NCBI GenBank assembly: GCA_041821265.1
Contig: JBGUEQ010000005.1
Span: 59,402 to 123,401, forward strand
Length of the DNA stretch: 64,000 nt
Direction: 5' to 3'
DNA from: Lachnotalea sp041821265
Lineage (GTDB): Bacteria > Bacillota > Clostridia > Lachnospirales > Lachnospiraceae
Made by a program: the position numbers and the translations under genes
Part shown: piece after piece, positions 36,275 through 45,142 of the stretch
How positions within the stretch are numbered: the first letter of the stretch is position 1
How the letters are laid out: each line of letters starts with the position of its first letter
Notes under the pieces: generated by a model
What the model was told of the DNA's origin: nothing
The model's database searches: none
Seen by the model: the letters and a program-made list of their open reading frames with translations, nothing else

Positions 36275-37888
36275 ATGATCAAAATTTTAAAGTTTTGTAA
36301 AAGGTATTTTACAGGCCATATAAGAGAATTATGTGTTTTTGGATTTGCAGTTATTATGTCGGGAATCTTTACTTTCTGGGTACCAGTAATTACCAGTCAT
36401 TTTATAGATTTTCTGGTAGGGGGAAAAGAAGAAAGCCAGTTATTCGAGTATTGCATGATGTTTTCTGGGGTAACAATAGGTGGACTAGTCATTGGTTATA
36501 TTGTTAATAGAATATATGTAAAATTAAGTGCAATTATTAATCAGGAAATGAACAAAGACATCATTAGAAAAGCGCAGCAGTTTGGAATATCTGAATTAGG
36601 CGAAAAAGATGTATCTCGAATAGCACAACAAATAAATAGTGATACTCAAACGGTAACTGGTTTTTGTTTTGAGATTATTCAAAATGGAATTACTAACATC
36701 CTAAAACTGATTATTCCGATTATAGTTATATGTCTTATTAACTATATGATTATGTTGATACTGGTTTTGCTGATGGTTGTATACATAATTTGCTATAAGA
36801 TATTTAGAAAGCAAATTTATAAATCTGCATATGAATTGAAAGAAAATCAGACATATTATTTTTCTAAAATACATGAACAATTACAAAAAATAAAGTTTAT
36901 ACAAACACACGGCATAAATGACATTTTTCATAAAAGAATGGACACCCCATTTATTGAAATGCTTAAAACACTCCTGAGTTTGCAGCGAATACAATATATA
37001 TACTCGGGCTTAGACACCTTTACTATGTCAATGGGACAGATCCTTCTATTTCTAGTTGGTGGTACATTAGTAATTCATGGGCGAATGACGATAGGTATTT
37101 TTACACTTATTTCTAGCTATTTTAGCTTAAGTGTTAACTCGATTCGGTATTTTTTTGGCATAGGTAAGCAGATACAAAATGTAAAAGTCTCTTATGAGCG
37201 GTTGCAGGTATTTGCAAAATACAAAGAACAGAAGAATGGGGGTTTTAAAGTAGAAACAGTTAACGAAATCTCATTATTTAATGTGAAATTTGCATATGGA
37301 GACAGAGAAATACTCAATGATTTTAATGCCACTTTTAAAATGGGGACAAGCTATGCAATTGTTGGCGAGAATGGCTCTGGTAAAACTACACTCATTAATA
37401 TGGTAATAGGTCTGTATGATAAATATAACGGATCTATTCAATATAATGGTATAGACATAAAGAGCATTGATATATTAGATTTACGAAAAAATAAAATTAG
37501 TGTTGTTGAACAGGATCCCGAACTTCTCAACGATAGTATTTACACAAATATTGATTTATACTCAGCTGAACCGGATCCGATCCGTATAAATACTTCAATG
37601 GTAGAGTGGTTTGAAACTGATGAAGATATAGGGAAAATTAATGTTATTGAAAATAGTGTTAATGGTAATTTGTCAGGAGGTGAACGCCAAAAAATCGCGC
37701 TAGTTAGAGCTCTATATAAGAATCCCGATGTGTTAATTCTGGATGAACCAACATCTGCTATTGATAAAAGTGGAAGAGATTTTTTTACCAAAAAAATTAG
37801 CGAAATTAAGAAGAACAAAATTGTAATTATAGTAACCCATGAACCATATATCGAAAACATGTGCGATGTGGTAATTCAAATCAACTAA
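36275..37888 (+). CDS. ABC exporter, fused membrane and ATPase domains, first gene of the radical SAM RiPP operon
   Basis: A 537-residue half transporter. Residues 1-~300 hold about six membrane helices. The ATPase domain has Walker A GENGSGKTTL near 363, signature LSGGERQK near 466, Walker B VLILDEPTSAID near 486 and an H-loop TH in VIIVTHEPY. There is no C39 peptidase domain, so leader removal must come from elsewhere. It works as a dimer in the membrane, probably exporting the modified peptide made by the genes that follow. GGAG precedes the ATG. It is similar in plan and length to the exporter at 49072. Confidence 0.9.
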   Translation: MIKILKFCKRYFTGHIRELCVFGFAVIMSGIFTFWVPVITSHFIDFLVGGKEESQLFEYCMMFSGVTIGGLVIGYIVNRIYVKLSAIINQEMNKDIIRKAQQFGISELGEKDVSRIAQQINSDTQTVTGFCFEIIQNGITNILKLIIPIIVICLINYMIMLILVLLMVVYIICYKIFRKQIYKSAYELKENQTYYFSKIHEQLQKIKFIQTHGINDIFHKRMDTPFIEMLKTLLSLQRIQYIYSGLDTFTMSMGQILLFLVGGTLVIHGRMTIGIFTLISSYFSLSVNSIRYFFGIGKQIQNVKVSYERLQVFAKYKEQKNGGFKVETVNEISLFNVKFAYGDREILNDFNATFKMGTSYAIVGENGSGKTTLINMVIGLYDKYNGSIQYNGIDIKSIDILDLRKNKISVVEQDPELLNDSIYTNIDLYSAEPDPIRINTSMVEWFETDEDIGKINVIENSVNGNLSGGERQKIALVRALYKNPDVLILDEPTSAIDKSGRDFFTKKISEIKKNKIVIIVTHEPYIENMCDVVIQIN

Positions 37889-37915
37889 TCAATGAAAGAC
37901 TTAGGAGGAAATTAT

Positions 37916-38089
37916 ATGGCTTATGCAATAGGCAAAGAATGTATCAATTGTGGAACTTGTAGAGATGAATGTCCTGGAAACGCAATATCTCTGGTAAATG
38001 ATAAGTATGAAGTTAATCAGGCTAAGTGTATAAGCTGTGGTAGTTGTGCTTTTAGCTGTCCAGTTGGTGCCCCCAAAAAGTCAAAATAG
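37916..38089 (+). CDS. 2[4Fe-4S] ferredoxin
   Basis: A 57-residue bacterial ferredoxin with ligands in CINCGTCRDECPG and CISCGSCAFSCPVG, ending KKSK. It transfers low-potential electrons. The ATG at 37916 follows AGGAGG. It lies 27 bases after the exporter and 11 before the next gene, inside a RiPP operon with three radical SAM enzymes. These need a one-electron donor for SAM cleavage and auxiliary clusters. A dedicated ferredoxin is unusual in such operons and is probably their electron source. Confidence 0.95.
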   Translation: MAYAIGKECINCGTCRDECPGNAISLVNDKYEVNQAKCISCGSCAFSCPVGAPKKSK

Positions 38090-38100
38090 GAGATTTAGAC

Positions 38101-39162
38101 ATGCTTACAAATAAAAGTATAAGACACGTTTATTGGGAAGTAAGTGATAATACGGAGTTCAATAATATTTATGCAGCTATATTAGACTTGAGCAATATTA
38201 GCAGTTTAACGATCGACATTAGTTTAGTAACAAGTCCCAAAGTTATATCAATTTTAACTCAGCTCATAAAAATAAGAATGAGCAATTTATCAGTAGTTGC
38301 TTCTATATCTCAATGGCAGAAGTATAGTCATGATCTAACAGAGTATTTTGATGTGATTACTTTAAAAATTGAGGAGACATTTCAGATTAATGATAGTTTA
38401 ATTACAGAAATTCGATACTTGTATGATTTGGATAAATATGTTGATGCCTATGTAATGATTAATAAAAAAAACTATTCGGATTTAGATAACATATTAAGTA
38501 GTATTAATTTGTGTAAAATTGATGATGCCACCTTAGCTATTGATACTATTGGGCCACATAAATTGGATTCAGTTAGTTTCTTTGATTTTATCACCAAATT
38601 CTCGCGAATAAGAAAAAATCACAGAAATATCCACATAGAGAACAATAAGAAATTATTGAACTCAATTATAGTAAATAGTTCATTCAATAGACTCTTCATC
38701 AGTGAGAGTGGTGGTATTGGTATATATTATTTTTTACCTACATATGAAACAGTATTTGAAAACACAGTTGGTCCTCAGTGGGAAAGATATGTCAAATACT
38801 TTTTCTACCAGGATGCAAGATTTTACATTGCGGGCTATGGGATGAAAGACGCTGCCTTTGCTGCGAATGAAATAAAAGAAGCCGCATTTAACTTTGGACC
38901 ATACCATCAGCAAGTACCTAAACGATCGTTACTATGGAAGTTACGGGATAATAGGCTAGTCAGTAAACGTACAGGGGAGACCTTTAAGATTAATAAAACA
39001 GGTATGACTATTCTAGCTGAAATTAATGGACAGATTAGTACGTTAGACATAATTCGTAATGTACTGGCAGATAGATTCTTAATTGATGGTACAACCACTG
39101 TTAAACTGCTTGAATATATTGAGCAGCTAGAAAGTAAAGGAATTATCAAAATAGGAACATAA
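38101..39162 (+). CDS. RRE-bearing protein with a possible cysteine-free radical SAM-like barrel
   Basis: A 353-residue protein. The first ~200 residues alternate hydrophobic strands and helices (for example SSLTIDISLVTSPKVISIL and LSVVASISQW), resembling half of a radical SAM barrel. There is no CxxxCxxC motif anywhere. The C-terminal ~75 residues (RTGETFKINKTGMTILAEIN, then STLDIIRNVL to YIEQLESKGII) match a PqqD-type RiPP recognition element. A probable role is leader binding and delivery of the precursor to the true enzymes of the operon. The barrel idea is inference, while the RRE call is better supported. It follows the ferredoxin gene by 11 bases. Confidence 0.55.
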   Translation: MLTNKSIRHVYWEVSDNTEFNNIYAAILDLSNISSLTIDISLVTSPKVISILTQLIKIRMSNLSVVASISQWQKYSHDLTEYFDVITLKIEETFQINDSLITEIRYLYDLDKYVDAYVMINKKNYSDLDNILSSINLCKIDDATLAIDTIGPHKLDSVSFFDFITKFSRIRKNHRNIHIENNKKLLNSIIVNSSFNRLFISESGGIGIYYFLPTYETVFENTVGPQWERYVKYFFYQDARFYIAGYGMKDAAFAANEIKEAAFNFGPYHQQVPKRSLLWKLRDNRLVSKRTGETFKINKTGMTILAEINGQISTLDIIRNVLADRFLIDGTTTVKLLEYIEQLESKGIIKIGT

Positions 39163-39231
39163 GCGCAGATCAATAGTAAATTTACTAATGAAAGAGATAC
39201 TAATTCTATGATTTCTAATGGAGGGGGAAAT

Positions 39232-40560
39232 ATGAGAATACTTCTTATAAATGGCGGATTCGGAACCGAAAATGATAATAATCATATCTTGACATTGGCT
39301 ATGTATCATATCGGTGGTGTACTGAGGGAGGCTGGGCATTTTATAGAAATTATAGATCCGGATCTATATATACAAGACAATAATTCTACCAGCCTAATAG
39401 AAAAAATTATAAATATGAGTAGAGATAAAGAAGCAGTGGCTATATCTGTTAACACTTTTACATGGTCATATGTAAAAAAATATGTTGAGGAATTGAGAAA
39501 AAATGATTATAACAATTCAATAATTCTCGGAGGAGTGCACCCCAGCAGGCTAGGAGAGTATTTACTTAAAACAACACCGATAGACTATATTGTTAAAGGT
39601 GATAGTGAGACGACATTACCTCAGTTAATCCATGCTATTGAGAGTGGAAATGAACTAACAGATGTTAAAGGAATAATATTTAGATCTGGTGAAGAGATTG
39701 TCGAAACCCCTGATGCGATAAATCGAGAGTTTGACAATGAAATCCCTTTTCCTGCATACGATTTGGTGCCGAGCGGAGTGTATGATTCATTTACGATAGA
39801 GTCTTCAAGGGGTTGTAGTGGGAATTGTTCATTTTGCTCAATCCTAAGCAAGAAATGTTGGAGAGGATATAGTGTAGATATAGCTGTCGAAAGAACGTTT
39901 AGAGCCGTTAAGGAGATGAAAGATAAGGTCAGTTCTAAAAGTATTGTTTTTACAGACGACCATTTTTTTGAGAATAAGGGTAGAGCTATAGAAATCCTTG
40001 ACAGGCTCTACAAGACAGATATTTCAAATTATGCATTATTAGTTGAATCAAAACTAAAAGTGCTTAAAGATGAAAAGATATTAAATGCAATAAAGAAATA
40101 TCCAAGAATCAGTGTGCAAGTAGGTGTAGAAAGTGGTTATGATGAAGGGCTTATCAAAATTAAAAAGGGAATATTGAGAAAAGATATTTTTGATGTCGCT
40201 GAAATAATATTGGAGAACCAACTTAATACCAATGTTTTTTTCTCCTTTATCATTGGATTTCCATGGGAAACAAAGGATAAAATATTGCTTACCCTTAAGA
40301 CTTTGGGGGCTCTAGTATGCGATTATAATATAACTGTTAACTGTTCTTGGTGGCTACCGTTACCATCACCCGAGTTTGAAATTCTAAGAAGTATGCAGCC
40401 AGAGATTGATGAAAGCCTATTCGATAGTGCAACTTGGATGACGAGCCGGGAAGTATTTTTAAAAGCTCACCCACTAATAAATGAAAAAGAATATGATGAG
40501 ATAAATGGTGTAATTGAGTCGTTTTCAGAGTTTGGATATGATCTCAAAATACCTTCTTAA
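39232..40560 (+). CDS. cobalamin-binding radical SAM enzyme, candidate C-methyltransferase
   Basis: A 442-residue class B-type radical SAM protein. Residues 1-~140 form a B12-binding-like Rossmann domain (ILLINGGFG, ILGGVHPSRLGEYLLKT, YIVKGDSETTLPQLI). The radical SAM cysteines are C195, C199 and C202 in GCSGNCSFC. The barrel continues with FTDDHFFEN and VQVGVESGYDEGLIKIKKG. Family members add methyl groups to unactivated carbons or rearrange rings. In RiPP pathways such as polytheonamide they C-methylate Val and other residues. ATG 39232 has GGAGGGGG upstream. The usual DxHxxG cobalamin motif is not seen, as in many of these methylases. Confidence 0.82.
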   Translation: MRILLINGGFGTENDNNHILTLAMYHIGGVLREAGHFIEIIDPDLYIQDNNSTSLIEKIINMSRDKEAVAISVNTFTWSYVKKYVEELRKNDYNNSIILGGVHPSRLGEYLLKTTPIDYIVKGDSETTLPQLIHAIESGNELTDVKGIIFRSGEEIVETPDAINREFDNEIPFPAYDLVPSGVYDSFTIESSRGCSGNCSFCSILSKKCWRGYSVDIAVERTFRAVKEMKDKVSSKSIVFTDDHFFENKGRAIEILDRLYKTDISNYALLVESKLKVLKDEKILNAIKKYPRISVQVGVESGYDEGLIKIKKGILRKDIFDVAEIILENQLNTNVFFSFIIGFPWETKDKILLTLKTLGALVCDYNITVNCSWWLPLPSPEFEILRSMQPEIDESLFDSATWMTSREVFLKAHPLINEKEYDEINGVIESFSEFGYDLKIPS

Positions 40561-40581
40561 ATTATAATATGGAGAATTTTT

Positions 40582-41064
40582 ATGAATTATAAGATGAAGT
40601 ACAAAAATAGTGTAATTGGATATAGTATATTTTCAGAAAATATAGATTGTAACCAAATATATCTCAGTATAGAACTTGGTAATTCGGTGAAAGAAGTTAT
40701 TCAAAGTCGAGAAGGAGATATTACCAATTTAGCTCTAAAAAATACAGTAGCAAATACTACTGTACATGAAAATATTAAAATAAATGATAACAATATTAGA
40801 TTTAAAGATAAGATTATTGCATGCAATGGGCCGTTTATTATTATGGATTATTTCATATACAAATGCCAGGTTGATGAAGTAGGATATTATAAAGTTTTGT
40901 ATTTGGATAAAAGAAATATTGGTTATGTGTATTGCCAGAAATCATATCAAAATAAGAGGATAATATACCTACCAAATGCAACAATTCTTTTTGGAAATAA
41001 TGGATACTTAGAACACTACAAAGGAAAATGCAACGGATTAGAAATTATTCAACAGGAGGACTAA
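40582..41064 (+). CDS. unknown 160-residue protein of the RiPP operon
   Basis: I do not recognise this protein. It is soluble, beta-rich in appearance (GYSIFSENI, NQIYLSIELGNSVKEVI, YYKVLYLDKRNIGYVYCQ) and has no signal peptide, membrane segment or metal motif, with four scattered cysteines. It fits between the cobalamin radical SAM gene (21-base gap) and the next radical SAM gene (1-base gap), so it is co-translated with both. A leader-binding or scaffolding role would be typical, but nothing in the sequence proves it. Confidence 0.6.
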   Translation: MNYKMKYKNSVIGYSIFSENIDCNQIYLSIELGNSVKEVIQSREGDITNLALKNTVANTTVHENIKINDNNIRFKDKIIACNGPFIIMDYFIYKCQVDEVGYYKVLYLDKRNIGYVYCQKSYQNKRIIYLPNATILFGNNGYLEHYKGKCNGLEIIQQED

Positions 41065-41065
41065 G

Positions 41066-42088
41066 ATGAAAAACAATTATTATTTAGGAACTGTAGCAAT
41101 AGACTTGACGTACAAATGTCCATTTAGGTGCTTGCATTGTTTTAACACAAGTGGGGAACATCCAGAAGAATTTACTGAATTGACAGATGATGAATGGTTA
41201 TCTGCTACTGATGACATAATGAAGTTGAATGTTGGTCAGTTAAGTATTGGAGGAGGAGAGGCTACAGTACGTAAAGATTTGTTGTTAGATATTGCCTATA
41301 AGTTGCAGAGTACCGAAAGTGAAATAGAGATTGCGATGGTGAGTAATGGATATCTTTTAGATGAAGATCTTGCAGCAAAACTATCTGCTGCAAATGTTAA
41401 AAGTGTGCAGATTAGTGTTGATGGGTTTAAGGAAAATTATGAACGTATTCGCCAAATGGACGGAGGATTTGATAGGGCGTTAAATGCAATAAAATGTTTG
41501 GTTGATGTCAATGTAAGTACGGCTGTTTCATTTGCACCGACTACATTTAATATTAGTGATCTGGAGGAGCTGGTAGATTATCTATATAACATGGGTGTTC
41601 GTATTTTTAGATGTCAACCACTTATGTTATTAGGTAGAGCAGAAAAATATTTAAAAGATTTTATTCCTACGTATGAAAACTATAGAACAATAGCAACTAT
41701 TATTGAGCAGAAAAAAATCAAGTATCCTGATATGTATATAGAATGGGGTGATCCACTAGACCATCTAGTTCGAGGAAGGATAAGACCGGGGCAATTGTCA
41801 TATGTAACGATTGGAGCTTACGGAGATCTTTTTGTATCGCCTTATTTACCGTTGATTTTTGGCAATATTAAAAAACATTCATTACAGGAGTATTTAGAAG
41901 GTGGCTTGTTGGATGTTTGGTCAAATGAATTTTTAAAAAAAATGGCTGAGAAAATTAGTGATACAAATAATATGGATCTTGCAGCATTAGGATTACCAAA
42001 AATTTTCACAGACTCCCCTATAGAATTAGATGTACTAAGTGCTAATTATGAAAAAAGAACGCAAGAATTAGTTAATAAATTTTTTTAG
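41066..42088 (+). CDS. radical SAM enzyme without auxiliary-cluster cysteines, candidate peptide epimerase
   Basis: A 340-residue radical SAM protein. The cluster motif is C18, C22 and C25 in TYKCPFRCLHC. The SAM-binding glycines are LSIGGGEATV, followed by strands such as IEIAMVSNGYLL and KSVQISVDGFKENYERIR. The C terminus has a SPASM-like strand order (GAYGDLFVSPYLPLIFGNI) but no cysteines, so it should have a single iron-sulfur cluster. Single-cluster radical SAM enzymes in RiPP operons include peptide epimerases. This one is the best candidate for making D-residues in the 44872 precursor, which remains inference. ATG lies 1 base after the previous stop, with AGGAGG before it. Confidence 0.75.
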   Translation: MKNNYYLGTVAIDLTYKCPFRCLHCFNTSGEHPEEFTELTDDEWLSATDDIMKLNVGQLSIGGGEATVRKDLLLDIAYKLQSTESEIEIAMVSNGYLLDEDLAAKLSAANVKSVQISVDGFKENYERIRQMDGGFDRALNAIKCLVDVNVSTAVSFAPTTFNISDLEELVDYLYNMGVRIFRCQPLMLLGRAEKYLKDFIPTYENYRTIATIIEQKKIKYPDMYIEWGDPLDHLVRGRIRPGQLSYVTIGAYGDLFVSPYLPLIFGNIKKHSLQEYLEGGLLDVWSNEFLKKMAEKISDTNNMDLAALGLPKIFTDSPIELDVLSANYEKRTQELVNKFF

Positions 42089-42103
42089 TAAAGGAGAAGA
42101 ACC

Positions 42104-42589
42104 ATGAACCGGATATTAGAAAGCAGAGATGCTAAAGAAGTTGTTGAATTACTACAGGGTCAAGATGTTTATGATGAGGAATCATTCATGTTTGCATACA
42201 ATATAGATATCCTTAATACTACAGAATTAGATATACGAAACTCCCTTTTCAGCTATCAGATGATAGGGTATGCATCATTCGAGAAAGCCGGAAATATAAG
42301 TGATATACTATTATTTCAAGGAACAACGAATCAAAGAAGTAACAGTATAGTGAGGATCGAACTACTAACAATTAGTGATATAGAGTTTGTGAAAACATCT
42401 TTTAATAAAATGTTAGAGCATTTAAAGGCAATGAATATTCAGAAAATTGTAACAAGTATTATGAGAAGGCAACTAAACAAAAGAAATGAAGAAGTTTTTA
42501 AAGAACTGGGTTTTCAGTCTGAAGTAGTATACAGTGCTAAAGATAATGACACTCACAGCGATTGTTTAACTTTTGCGTTCTTTCTGTAA
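42104..42589 (+). CDS. GNAT-like protein of the RiPP operon
   Basis: A 161-residue protein. The last third has a GNAT flavour: MNIQKIVTSIMRRQLNKRNE followed by EVFKELGFQSEVVY, where acetyltransferases usually have the N.....Y..GF motif. The conserved acetyl-CoA loop (Q/RxxGxG/A) is not clear, so the protein may be inactive or of another fold. It begins with KEVVELLQGQDVYDEESF. It is placed 15 bases after the candidate epimerase with GGAGAAG upstream. Acetylation of the peptide terminus or immunity by acetylation are possible roles, neither shown. Confidence 0.45.
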   Translation: MNRILESRDAKEVVELLQGQDVYDEESFMFAYNIDILNTTELDIRNSLFSYQMIGYASFEKAGNISDILLFQGTTNQRSNSIVRIELLTISDIEFVKTSFNKMLEHLKAMNIQKIVTSIMRRQLNKRNEEVFKELGFQSEVVYSAKDNDTHSDCLTFAFFL

Positions 42590-42612
42590 TATGAAGGTGA
42601 TGAAGGTGGACC

Positions 42613-43971
42613 ATGAATAATTCTATTATAGCAACATCCATTCAGATTAATGATAAATGTAATCTTCGGTGTAGTCACTGCGTCGCATATGAATCCGATC
42701 AGATTACTCAAAGTATGGAATTGAAAGATTTCAAATCAACAATTTTTAAATTAAAAAATTATGGGTTAAAACAAGTAGCGTTTATTCTGAAGGAACCTAT
42801 GATGTATCCTGATATTTTTGAGGCTATTAGGTATTGTAGTAATAGTGGAATGGAAACAGAAATTATTACAAACGGAACCTTAATTAGTAAAGAAAATGTA
42901 GGGCAACTCATCGAATCCGGAATTACAGTGATTAATATAAGTATTGAAGGCATTTCGGATAAAACAAATGATTCTATTAGAGGTAAAGGGACATTTAATA
43001 AGGTTATTGAGAATATTAAACTATTACAAAATGAATGTGATCGTAGGAGAACGTTTATTCCGATAGTAATAAAGCTAACACTAAATACATTTAATATGCA
43101 TGAAGTACAAGATATGGCTATGTATTTCCAGAATTTAGGTATCAACGAAGTGAGGTTCAATGCTATTACTCTGGAGGGGAATGCTAAAAATAACACTGGT
43201 ATAAAGCTAAGTAACAAAGAATTAAGTGACTGTGTTGAGGTGCTTGTAAGCTCCTACTCTCAAATTAAGAATCTCCAATATAGTATAGTATTAAATTCAT
43301 TAAGGCCACTTGCATACATCTATTACAACATAAAATATAAATTGAATCTAATGGTTAATTATCCGTCCTGTATATCATTACATAAAACGTTTTCATTGAA
43401 TGCACAGGGTTCTATTTACGCATGCTCAAACAACTATAATGAAATTGAACGTAATGATAAAAAGGTTATTCAAATTCCGAATAGTGATTCACTGCAGGCA
43501 GACGATATAACTGAATTTCTAAGTCAAAATAAAAAGTTTCACGATGAGTCAAAAAGAATCTTCAATATGGAAAAGTTATGCCCATCTTGTTTGCTGAATC
43601 TGAAATGCCAACCTTGTCAGTTAAAAGAGCAGGAGCAAGTTGTTCAGATTATTGATGATTGTAACTTTTATATGAGTAAAATTAAGAAATTGGTAACAGG
43701 TGCCACAGTTTTTGTATTAGAGTTGAAAAATTCTGCTTATATTACTATAGAAGAGAATACATACGTTTGTGTTAATGCTTACCCAAATGGAAAATACTTT
43801 ATTAATAATATTTCTAATGAAAAAAGTCAATGGATTCTTAAAGAAGTTGTATCTTCTGGCAAATGTCTTATAAATAATTTGGATAGAGATGAGGATATTA
43901 AAAATACAGTATTGCGATTATTATTGACAGATTGTTTTTATATTGATAAAACAGTGGAGGAAATCATATGA
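42613..43971 (+). CDS. radical SAM/SPASM peptide maturase with C-terminal extension
   Basis: A 452-residue enzyme. The radical SAM cysteines are C16, C20 and C23 in KCNLRCSHC. The barrel includes MYPDIFEAIRYC, TEIITNGTLISKEN and VINISIEGISDKTND. The usual GGEP motif is replaced by LKEP (AFILKEPMMYP). The SPASM region has cysteines in NYPSCISLHKTFSLNAQG, IYACSNN and LCPSCLLNLKCQPC. About 100 further residues may form an RRE-like domain (YITIEENTYVCVNAYPNG). SPASM enzymes build thioethers or C-C links in peptides. Its stop overlaps the next gene by four bases. The loss of GGEP glycines deserves attention but does not exclude activity. Confidence 0.82.
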   Translation: MNNSIIATSIQINDKCNLRCSHCVAYESDQITQSMELKDFKSTIFKLKNYGLKQVAFILKEPMMYPDIFEAIRYCSNSGMETEIITNGTLISKENVGQLIESGITVINISIEGISDKTNDSIRGKGTFNKVIENIKLLQNECDRRRTFIPIVIKLTLNTFNMHEVQDMAMYFQNLGINEVRFNAITLEGNAKNNTGIKLSNKELSDCVEVLVSSYSQIKNLQYSIVLNSLRPLAYIYYNIKYKLNLMVNYPSCISLHKTFSLNAQGSIYACSNNYNEIERNDKKVIQIPNSDSLQADDITEFLSQNKKFHDESKRIFNMEKLCPSCLLNLKCQPCQLKEQEQVVQIIDDCNFYMSKIKKLVTGATVFVLELKNSAYITIEENTYVCVNAYPNGKYFINNISNEKSQWILKEVVSSGKCLINNLDRDEDIKNTVLRLLLTDCFYIDKTVEEII

Positions 43972-44828
43972 TTATAGAAAGTAAAAATTGTTATCCAGTC
44001 ATTACTAGTAATAGGAATATCATGTTTCAAGAGAAAGGAGATAGATTTAGTATCAATTCTCATAAGCTATTGAGGCCGATCTATTTAAATAGAACGAGCC
44101 ACGAAATTACTGAGTACTGTAATGGCAGCAGATCTATATCTGTAATCAGAGATTTGATGTGTAATAAATATAATGAGCCTGCAGAAAAAATTGAAGAGGA
44201 TATACTAAAGATATTATACCCTCTTTGGAAATTGAAACTTGTTATGTTTAGAGGGGGCAAGCACCCATTTAATTATCATTTAAAAAAACAATTATGTATT
44301 GATAATGAGATGTACGAATTTGCTGTAGTTAGAGACACTAGTACCATCCTTGATTTTGTTAAAAGTCATGAAAACCATTACGTTAATATCCATTCATACG
44401 AATTAGATACATTATCAAAAAAGCAGATATCAGTAAGGTTTATGTATAGTGAGGAAATATTTTTCACTTTGTCTCACAATAATAAAATTACAGCATTAGT
44501 ATCAATTTCACCACAGTATACTATTCATCCTTTTTATGATTGTCTTTATTACAACATGAACAATATTTTTGTAATTGACAATTTTCTCTCGACCGCGGAT
44601 AAAAATGCACTAAAATTCTTATTTAAATGGTGTTGTTTGTGGTTTGGTCATGAAGTTAATGTACTAGAACCCAGAGAATTCGTGAACTTGTATATGGCTA
44701 TAGACTGCCAAAATCGTAATGAGTTTATTAAAGTGTTTAACGAAACTGACTGGAAAGAAGTAGGTTTGCTCAAAAAAGAATATAAAGGTGAAGATGCGTC
44801 CTTGCTGGAACATAGAATTATTATTTAA
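43968..44828 (+). CDS. RRE (PqqD-like) - GNAT-like fusion protein
   Basis: A 286-residue protein. Residues ~25-90 (SHKLLRPIYLNRTSHEITEY then CNGSRSISVIRDLMCN to LYPLWKLKLV) follow the PqqD pattern: strands, a small turn with CNG, then a three-helix part. The remainder (about 115-286) resembles an acyltransferase fold ending with LKFLFKWCCLWFGHEVNVLE, although acetyl-CoA residues are not obvious. The RRE should bind the leader of the precursor whose gene begins 44 bases downstream. Overlap with the preceding SPASM gene (ATGA) shows coupling. Its catalytic role, if any, is unknown. Confidence 0.5.
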   Translation: MIIESKNCYPVITSNRNIMFQEKGDRFSINSHKLLRPIYLNRTSHEITEYCNGSRSISVIRDLMCNKYNEPAEKIEEDILKILYPLWKLKLVMFRGGKHPFNYHLKKQLCIDNEMYEFAVVRDTSTILDFVKSHENHYVNIHSYELDTLSKKQISVRFMYSEEIFFTLSHNNKITALVSISPQYTIHPFYDCLYYNMNNIFVIDNFLSTADKNALKFLFKWCCLWFGHEVNVLEPREFVNLYMAIDCQNRNEFIKVFNETDWKEVGLLKKEYKGEDASLLEHRIII

Positions 44829-44871
44829 TAATACCAGTAACTACATGGTAGTGATCAGAAAGGAGCTAAAT

Positions 44872-45072
44872 ATGGCAAATTATGAAGATCCAACACTAGA
44901 GTATGATAATGATGGTAATGACGGTGATTTAGTACAGCCAATGTGTTGTAATGTGGCGGTAGTAGGTTTTGTATATGTAGCAGTAGCAATAGCAGATGTG
45001 GCAATAGGCGCAAACTGGGTTGCTGGAGCAAACGGTATAGCAGTTGTAAATGCAGGCGTAAAGGCTTGCTAA
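44872..45072 (+). CDS. Ala/Val/Gly/Asn-rich RiPP precursor with six-residue polar spacing
   Basis: A 66-residue precursor with AAAGGAG upstream of the ATG. Residues 1-24 are a short acidic leader (YDNDGNDGDLVQPM). From C25-C26 onward the peptide is nearly all Val, Ala, Ile and Gly. D42, N48, N54, N60 and the terminal C66 lie exactly six residues apart (IGANWVAGANGIAVVNAG). Polytheonamide-type peptides have alternating D/L residues, ~6 residues per helical turn, and Asn side chains lined up every sixth position. This core has the same design and composition. All these positions are even-numbered and so would share one chirality. The leader is not nitrile-hydratase-like. Alternatives are a sactipeptide using C25, C26 and C66, or a hydrophobic bacteriocin. 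Confidence 0.8.
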   Translation: MANYEDPTLEYDNDGNDGDLVQPMCCNVAVVGFVYVAVAIADVAIGANWVAGANGIAVVNAGVKAC

Positions 45073-45142
45073 TTAACTTTAAAATGTAATAAAAAGTCAC
45101 TATTTATCACTACCATGTATTACTATAGATGGAGGAAAAAAT

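Noticed and set aside
44872..45072. Circular bacteriocin or simple membrane peptide
   Set aside because: The acidic leader, adjoining radical SAM/RRE genes and strict six-residue polar spacing fit a RiPP better. A sactipeptide remains an open alternative.
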